The notes under the pieces are model-generated. The model searched no databases. It was not told the DNA's origin and saw nothing but the letters and a program-made list of their open reading frames with translations. The translations under genes were made by a program, and so were the position numbers. Positions 6,841 to 10,499 of a stretch of 10,499 bases of DNA are shown here, piece by piece (the first letter of the stretch is position 1; every line of letters starts with the position of its first letter). Source of the stretch: Acanthamoeba sp. SK_2022b (taxonomy: Eukaryota > Discosea > Longamoebia > Acanthamoebidae); contig JANDJZ010001385.1 of NCBI GenBank assembly GCA_027943245.1, forward strand, positions 1 to 10,499, given 5' to 3'.

Positions 6841-8199
6841 TCATGCCTGCTTGAAGCAATGTGGCACAGGCCAGGTGCCGCCCTTGGCGATGCCGCTGGC
6901 GACGTTTTCGCACAGGAAGTAGTCTCCAGGCGCGTTCTTCACAACGACGCCGTCAAACACGACGTTCTGCATGGGGTTGGTGGCGCTGCCAAAGATCACG
7001 CCCGGCCGCTGCTTGGGGCTGACGACGGTGATGTTGCGCAGCGTGATGTCGATGTAGCTCGCGTTGGCCGGCATGTTGCACTCGGCGAAGGGGAGGTCCG
7101 GCCAGCACAGGCTGCACGGGTCGGCGTAGCAGATGTCGATGCTGTCAGCCTGCTGCGCGGGGCCCAGCCAGATGGCCCACTGCTCCGGCTCCTCCATGAC
7201 GATGTTCTCGTACAGCACGTTCTCGATCAGGCCCGGTCCACGGAATTTGGTGTAGATGCCCTTGTAGGTGTGATGCATGTGGCAGTCCCGGAAGGTGATG
7301 TTGCGCACCACCGAGTTGCCGATGGACCCAATGACCAGCCCGAGGCCGCTGGCGTGGATGCGCTCGAACAGCATGTTCTCCGACCCGTCCTTGACGCAGA
7401 CGCAGTCATCCTGGTTCCACACGCGGCAGTCGTGTATCCACACGTTGCGCCCCGTCACGTCGAACCCGTCCGTGTTGAACGCGCTGTAGCCGCCGCGCAA
7501 GAGGTCAGCCTTCCACGCCGGGGGCGCTGCTCGCACGGCAGAGTCGATGGAGGGGAGGGAAGCGCGCGAACCTTAGGTTCCACACGTCGTGGCCGTCGTA
7601 GTCGTTGCGCCGGTTGGAGATTTCGCTGAAGCGGATCTCGAGGCCGTCCACGTCGTAGATCCACACGGTCCAGTACGGCGAGCTCTTGAAGTACAGGTTC
7701 TCGATCAGGATGTCGCGCGAGTTGCCGATGGAGAGCATGCGCGGTCGGTTCTCCAGGTAGTAAAGTAGCCGATGAAGCCCCACCAGGTCTCGCCCTGGCC
7801 GTCGAGCCGACCCTGCCTGCTAGACGTGAAGGTGACGTTGCGCAGGTTGTGGAACTGCAGACACTCGAGCACGCGGCCACCCGCCGCGCGCGGCCACGCG
7901 TCGACGTTGTTGGAGAACACAAGCGTCCCGTCGAGCCGGATGATCACGTCGGTCAGGTTCCACGCGGTGATGCCGCCCATCAGGTGGTAGGTCGCGTTCG
8001 CGATCACCAGCTCGTCGCCCGGCCGCAGCGCGGCGATCGTGGCGTTGAGCAGCGCGCCGTTCTTCCACTCGGTCGCGAGGGAGCCGTCGTTCGGCACTCC
8101 CGCGTAGCGCACCACCGAGGCCTCACCGCCCTGTGCCATCAGCGTGATGGCCAACAGGAGCAGAGTCACCGCCTCAGTCTTGTGCCCGTTTCTGCCCAT
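6841..8199 (-). CDS. Secreted GH28-type glycoside hydrolase (polygalacturonase-like), apparent frameshift
   Basis: Parallel beta-helix enzyme of the pectin-cleaving GH28 family; exact substrate unknown. ATG at 8199-8197, signal peptide at residues 10-27 (AVTLLLLAITLMAQGGEA), then GVPNDG, GRLDGQGETWWG, SSPYWTVWIYDVDG, NTDGFDVTG, NQDDC, GLGLVIGSIGN and YKGIYTKFRG. One intron, 7571-7484 (88 nt, donor GTTCGC, phase 2), joins HDVWNL to SAFNTDG. At 7764-7762 the frame must slip by one base (TTT then TAC) to reach YLENRPRM, as if one T were missing; with it restored the protein is about 423 aa. Asp215, Asp235 and Asp236 of the active-site signatures are present, but the usual GHG His reads Leu257 and the RIK Arg reads Tyr287, with Lys289 kept. 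Cys-rich CSLCWPDLPFAEC and many N-glycosylation sites suit an exported enzyme. Divergent function is likely; whether the gene is intact depends on the frameshift. Confidence 0.87.
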
Positions 8200-8207
8200 T
8201 CCTGTGC

Positions 8208-8329
8208 CTGGGTACCATTATTTTTTATTGCAAACTAATATTAAATAAAACAAAATAAAAGGAATCCTGTGCTGGTGCACTTTGCTACCATTAAAAAAGA
8301 AAGGTAGCAAAAAACAGGGAGGTACGAAC
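8208..8329 (-). other. Probable 5'UTR intron of the GH28 gene
   Basis: On the minus strand GTTCGTACC at 8329 opens and ACCCAG ends at 8208, eight nt before the GH28 start codon; the interval is 122 nt and AT-rich. It closely parallels the first intron of the phosphatase (2765-2662), which also begins GTTCGTACC and also contains TATTTAATATT. The shared features argue it is a real leader intron. No cDNA support is available. Confidence 0.5.
8281..8311. other. Hairpin, 9-bp perfect stem, in the leader intron
   Basis: TTTGCTACC (8281-8289) pairs perfectly with GGTAGCAAA (8303-8311) around a 13-nt A-rich loop. It lies inside the probable 5'UTR intron of the GH28 gene near its 5' end. Confidence 0.6.
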
Positions 8330-8713
8330 GAGTATGGGTCCGGGCGAGGTGCGTTCTTTCTACGGTTAAAAATGGGATAGGTAATGGAGAAGTCTGACCA
8401 CTAGGAGGATCGGCGAACAGTCATTGGTGGTTACCTCCCAACATTAATTTTGTAGCAGGGAAATGACAGGATAAATTGAGAAGAAAAGAGGTATGTGTTG
8501 GCCTGATGTGCCTCCAAGCACCAGCATGCAGCAAGGGCATTGTGTTTACTATATTTTCTTACCCATTCCCGAGTTTTGATATTTCCCTTGCCACTACATG
8601 GGTGCTGCTTGACCTGCCTCTACAACTTGCACACCCTCATCTCTGCTCCTCAACCATGGAGATATCTTGCAGGGGCAAAAATGGTTGGAGTGGTAAAAGT
8701 GTGTAGCAGGAGA
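8330..8713. other. Upstream region of the GH28 gene, no gene seen
   Basis: 8330-8470 is unique sequence that probably holds the GH28 first leader exon and promoter. No clear TATA box was found. From about 8480 the sequence becomes CpG-poor and leads into copy B of the composite repeat. Plus frames at 8476-8706 and 8540-8791 have no motif and run into the repeat. Confidence 0.4.
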
Positions 8714-9124
8714 ATCTTGGTTTCCTTTACTGTTGCAAAACCTGACCACCACACAAGTTGGCACGCCAGCAGCCAAGCAGAACACCTTTGAGCAGGCTCC
8801 TTACCACCTAAATCATCATTAAGAAAAGGGCCATCCTCCATCTTGATCTTGGGTGGCGGCGGCATGGAGGATAAGCTGATCATTGTGACCACAGCACTTG
8901 CTGTGGTCACACTGCAAAGATCATGGACCAGGTTCTATCACAGCACATGACTGAGCCAGCACCTGGCACATGTGTGGCAGATCATGCAGTAGTGCATGTA
9001 GTAGGCTAAGTAACACCTATGAGTGAGGAGGAAGGAGTTGGTACATGAGGTACCTTCCCACCAGGTCAAGAACTTATGTGAATGTGTATCAGATGTGCTC
9101 AAGATAGATGTTGTTGGTGTGGTC
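8714..9124 (-). mobile_element. Composite dispersed repeat, copy B (core inverted)
   Basis: Plus-strand order is inverted Z (8714-8733), Y in the same orientation as copy A (8743-9019), inverted X (9037-9124), then the inverted CAC array. Read on the minus strand this is X, inverted Y, Z, against X, Y, Z in copy A. Y is long and similar between copies with scattered substitutions and small indels, so homology is certain by eye. Copy B lacks the 26-nt stretch in X and has a larger palindrome in Y (8884-8911). The minus frame running from the array through X into Y is open for 128 codons (9324-8938) and includes the Cys cluster YCMICHTCARCW. Confidence 0.65.
8884..8911. other. Perfect 13-bp inverted repeat in copy B
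   Basis: TGTGACCACAGCA (8884-8896), 2-nt spacer CT, TGCTGTGGTCACA (8899-8911). The matching place in copy A (around 3998-4017) has only the outer GTGAC/GTCAC pairing, so the long palindrome is copy-specific or has been lost from copy A. Confidence 0.9.
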
Positions 9125-9318
9125 TTGTGGTGATGTTGGTAATGTGGTGGTGATGGTGTGGGTTGTGATGAGTGTTGTGGTGGTGTTGTGATGGTGATGT
9201 TGTTGTGATGTATTGGTGTGATGTTGTTTTGGTGGTATTCTGATGATATTGTCTTGTGGTGGTGTTGGTGATGTTGTGGTGTTGTTGTGGTGGTGTTGTG
9301 GTGGTGTTGTGTTGTGCT
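9125..9318. repeat. Array 4, CAC/AAC type in reverse orientation
   Basis: GTGGTGTTG/GTGATGTTG units, the reverse complement of arrays 1-3, attached to inverted X of copy B exactly as array 3 is attached to X of copy A. Almost C-free on the plus strand. Confidence 0.85.
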
Positions 9319-9389
9319 CAACACATTAACACCTCAGTTGTGATGATAATTTTCACCTCTATCCTGCATCCTCATTGCTGCCACTGCAG

Positions 9390-10233
9390 CTGGCATCCTT
9401 GTCATCTTTGCTGCCGCCTGTGTCCTCGTTGTCCTTGTGGTAAGCATGAACTTGGCCCACCCCACTTTTTTTATAGAAGTTTGTGAAATTAAGAGGTAGT
9501 GCTGGGCCCCAAAAGAGGGCGTTTGGTAGTGCGTAGAAGCATGACTCGCACAGCAATGCTTCCTCACCCCAGAACGATGCATGTCTGTACACCTACATGT
9601 GAGTCATGAGGTAAAGAATGTAGAGGGACTGTTAAAGCCAGCAAAAACAACTCCTGCCAGTGTGGGAAGCTCAGCAGGGCAGTATTCAGTAGTACAAGGC
9701 CACATTGAAAGCAGGTACAGTATTCTCTTTCTCTTTCTCTGGTTCCTTGCACTTGCACACAAGTGCGGCAGATGATGAAGCACAGGAGAAGTTGGTGCGT
9801 GAGGCAATCAGATTGATAGGCGAGTATGTCTTCGATGATGACGACCTCCCAGATGGCCATAGTCCCAAGCACCTGCACCAGCTGCATGCCTTGCGGTGGT
9901 GGTGCTAGTGGCTTCGCGCTGGCTGCGGCACAGATGCATCCAAGAAGGCTTCTTGCATGTTTGCGTCAATTGAGGCAATGGTACCCCTTCTTCCCGGCGC
10001 TCTTTGCAACTGGACCCCTTTGTGTTCGCGCTCTGCAGTGCAGGGGGATGAGGACAGCATCAACAACACGGAGCCTGACGGTGATCAAAAAGAGCAACCC
10101 GGACAGGTGGGAGGGCGAACTCAATGGCCAGCACGGCATCTTCCCTGCGTCCAACGTTGAACTCATCCCGCGGGCCGCGGCGCACGCGCCTGGCCCTCCG
10201 GCGGCCCTCGCCCCACTCCCCCTCTGGAGCTAA
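9390..10233 (+). CDS. Single-pass membrane protein with C-terminal SH3 domain, 3' exons
   Basis: Likely a membrane-linked adaptor whose SH3 domain binds proline-rich partners. Exons: 9390-9439, 9573-9598, 9764 to about 9895, and a last exon from about 10044 (or earlier) to 10233. Splice signals are good: CTGCAG|CT, GTG|GTAAGC, CACCCCAG|AA, ACAT|GTGAGT, and a CT-rich tract before ACAAG|T. Phases agree through the first three exons. The first encodes a transmembrane helix (GILVIFAAACVLVVLV), followed by NDACLYTYI and an acidic helix-rich stretch (EAQEKLVREAIRLIGEY, FDDDDLPDG). The last exon gives LTVIKKSNPDRWEGEL and NGQHGIFPASNVELI, the second half of an SH3 domain with the WEGEL and FP..NVE signatures. 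The first half is not clean: ALYDY is missing, and GDEDSIN, which looks like the RT loop, is in another frame. The third donor (GTGGTG) is weak. Exons upstream of 9390 were not found; the repeat island lies there. Confidence 0.6.
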
Positions 10234-10481
10234 GTGTATGCCGCGCGTGTTGTGGCGTGTGGCGTGTGGCGTGTGGCGTGTGGCGTGTGGCGTGTGGCGT
10301 GTGCGGTGGTTGAGTGTGCATGTGCGGTTCTCAACAAATGCCTAACAAGACTGACCAAGGTGACAGCAATGCAAAGAAAAGAGAGTCTCACAAAGAACAC
10401 ACACAACACACCCACACACCCACCCCACACCCATCCCTGGAGGGGACCCCTACCCTAATTGGGGAAGGACCGTAGGTTTCA
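10234..10481 (+). other. 3' flank of the SH3 gene
   Basis: No further gene. After the heptamer repeat there is a unique stretch (10307-10390) and a CA/CCCACA-rich stretch (10390-10435). The open frames here are short and simply read the repeats. Confidence 0.4.
10251..10306. repeat. Heptamer tandem repeat GTGTGGC
   Basis: About seven to eight near-perfect copies of a 7-nt unit, starting about 20 nt after the SH3 gene stop codon. The unit contains one CpG, unlike the CpG-poor arrays elsewhere in the window. Confidence 0.9.
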
Positions 10482-10499
10482 GTGTGTGTGTGTGTGTGT
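10482..10499. repeat. (GT)n microsatellite at the right edge
   Basis: Nine GT units, cut by the window end. If the intronic pattern holds, it may lie in an intron or leader of a plus-strand gene further right. Confidence 0.85.

Noticed and set aside
6859..7629. 256-codon plus-strand ORF opposite the GH28 gene
   Set aside because: It is a GC-rich antisense shadow rich in Asp/Val/Ala; the minus strand has clear GH28 signatures.

Overview
The window looks like nuclear DNA from a GC-rich, intron-bearing unicellular eukaryote. Short GT-AG introns (about 88-174 nt in the models below), GC-rich exons, CA/GT and CT/GA microsatellites inside introns, and long repeat-filled spacers all point that way. 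The set of an amoeba-style dual-specificity phosphatase, a divergent GH28 enzyme, a membrane-SH3 protein and a Crypton-like recombinase would fit an Acanthamoeba-like protist. That assignment is inference; no marker gene is present.

Layout. (1) 1-662, minus: the 5' part of an unrecognised gene, four exons, running off the left edge. (2) 663-1611: leader, a C/A-only CAC/AAC array, and a patch with exon-like signals, probably plus strand, that I could not assemble. (3) 1612-2815, minus: a complete four-exon dual-specificity phosphatase gene with an N-terminal membrane anchor. (4) 2816-6840: an accessory island poor in CpG, with two more CAC arrays, copy A of a composite repeat (3741-4190), a decayed Crypton/DUF3504-type tyrosine recombinase (4584-5548) and a satellite of about 113 bp period (about 5700-6370). 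(5) 6841-8199, minus: a divergent secreted GH28 glycoside hydrolase with one coding intron, one apparent 1-nt frameshift and a probable 5'UTR intron. (6) 8330-9320: a second repeat island with copy B, whose core is inverted relative to its flanks, and a mirror-image array. (7) 9390-10233, plus: 3' exons of a membrane protein ending in an SH3 domain, followed by heptamer and GT repeats.

The clearest biology is two-compartment: CpG-dense genes alternate with CpG-poor repeat islands rich in CA/TG, as expected from long-term cytosine methylation and deamination of mobile DNA. The genes do not form an obvious pathway. The items most worth a second look are the inverted core shared by the two composite repeats, the recombinase whose catalytic Arg positions read His, the matching donor and internal motifs in two unrelated first introns, and the consistent sense-strand orientation of intronic microsatellites.
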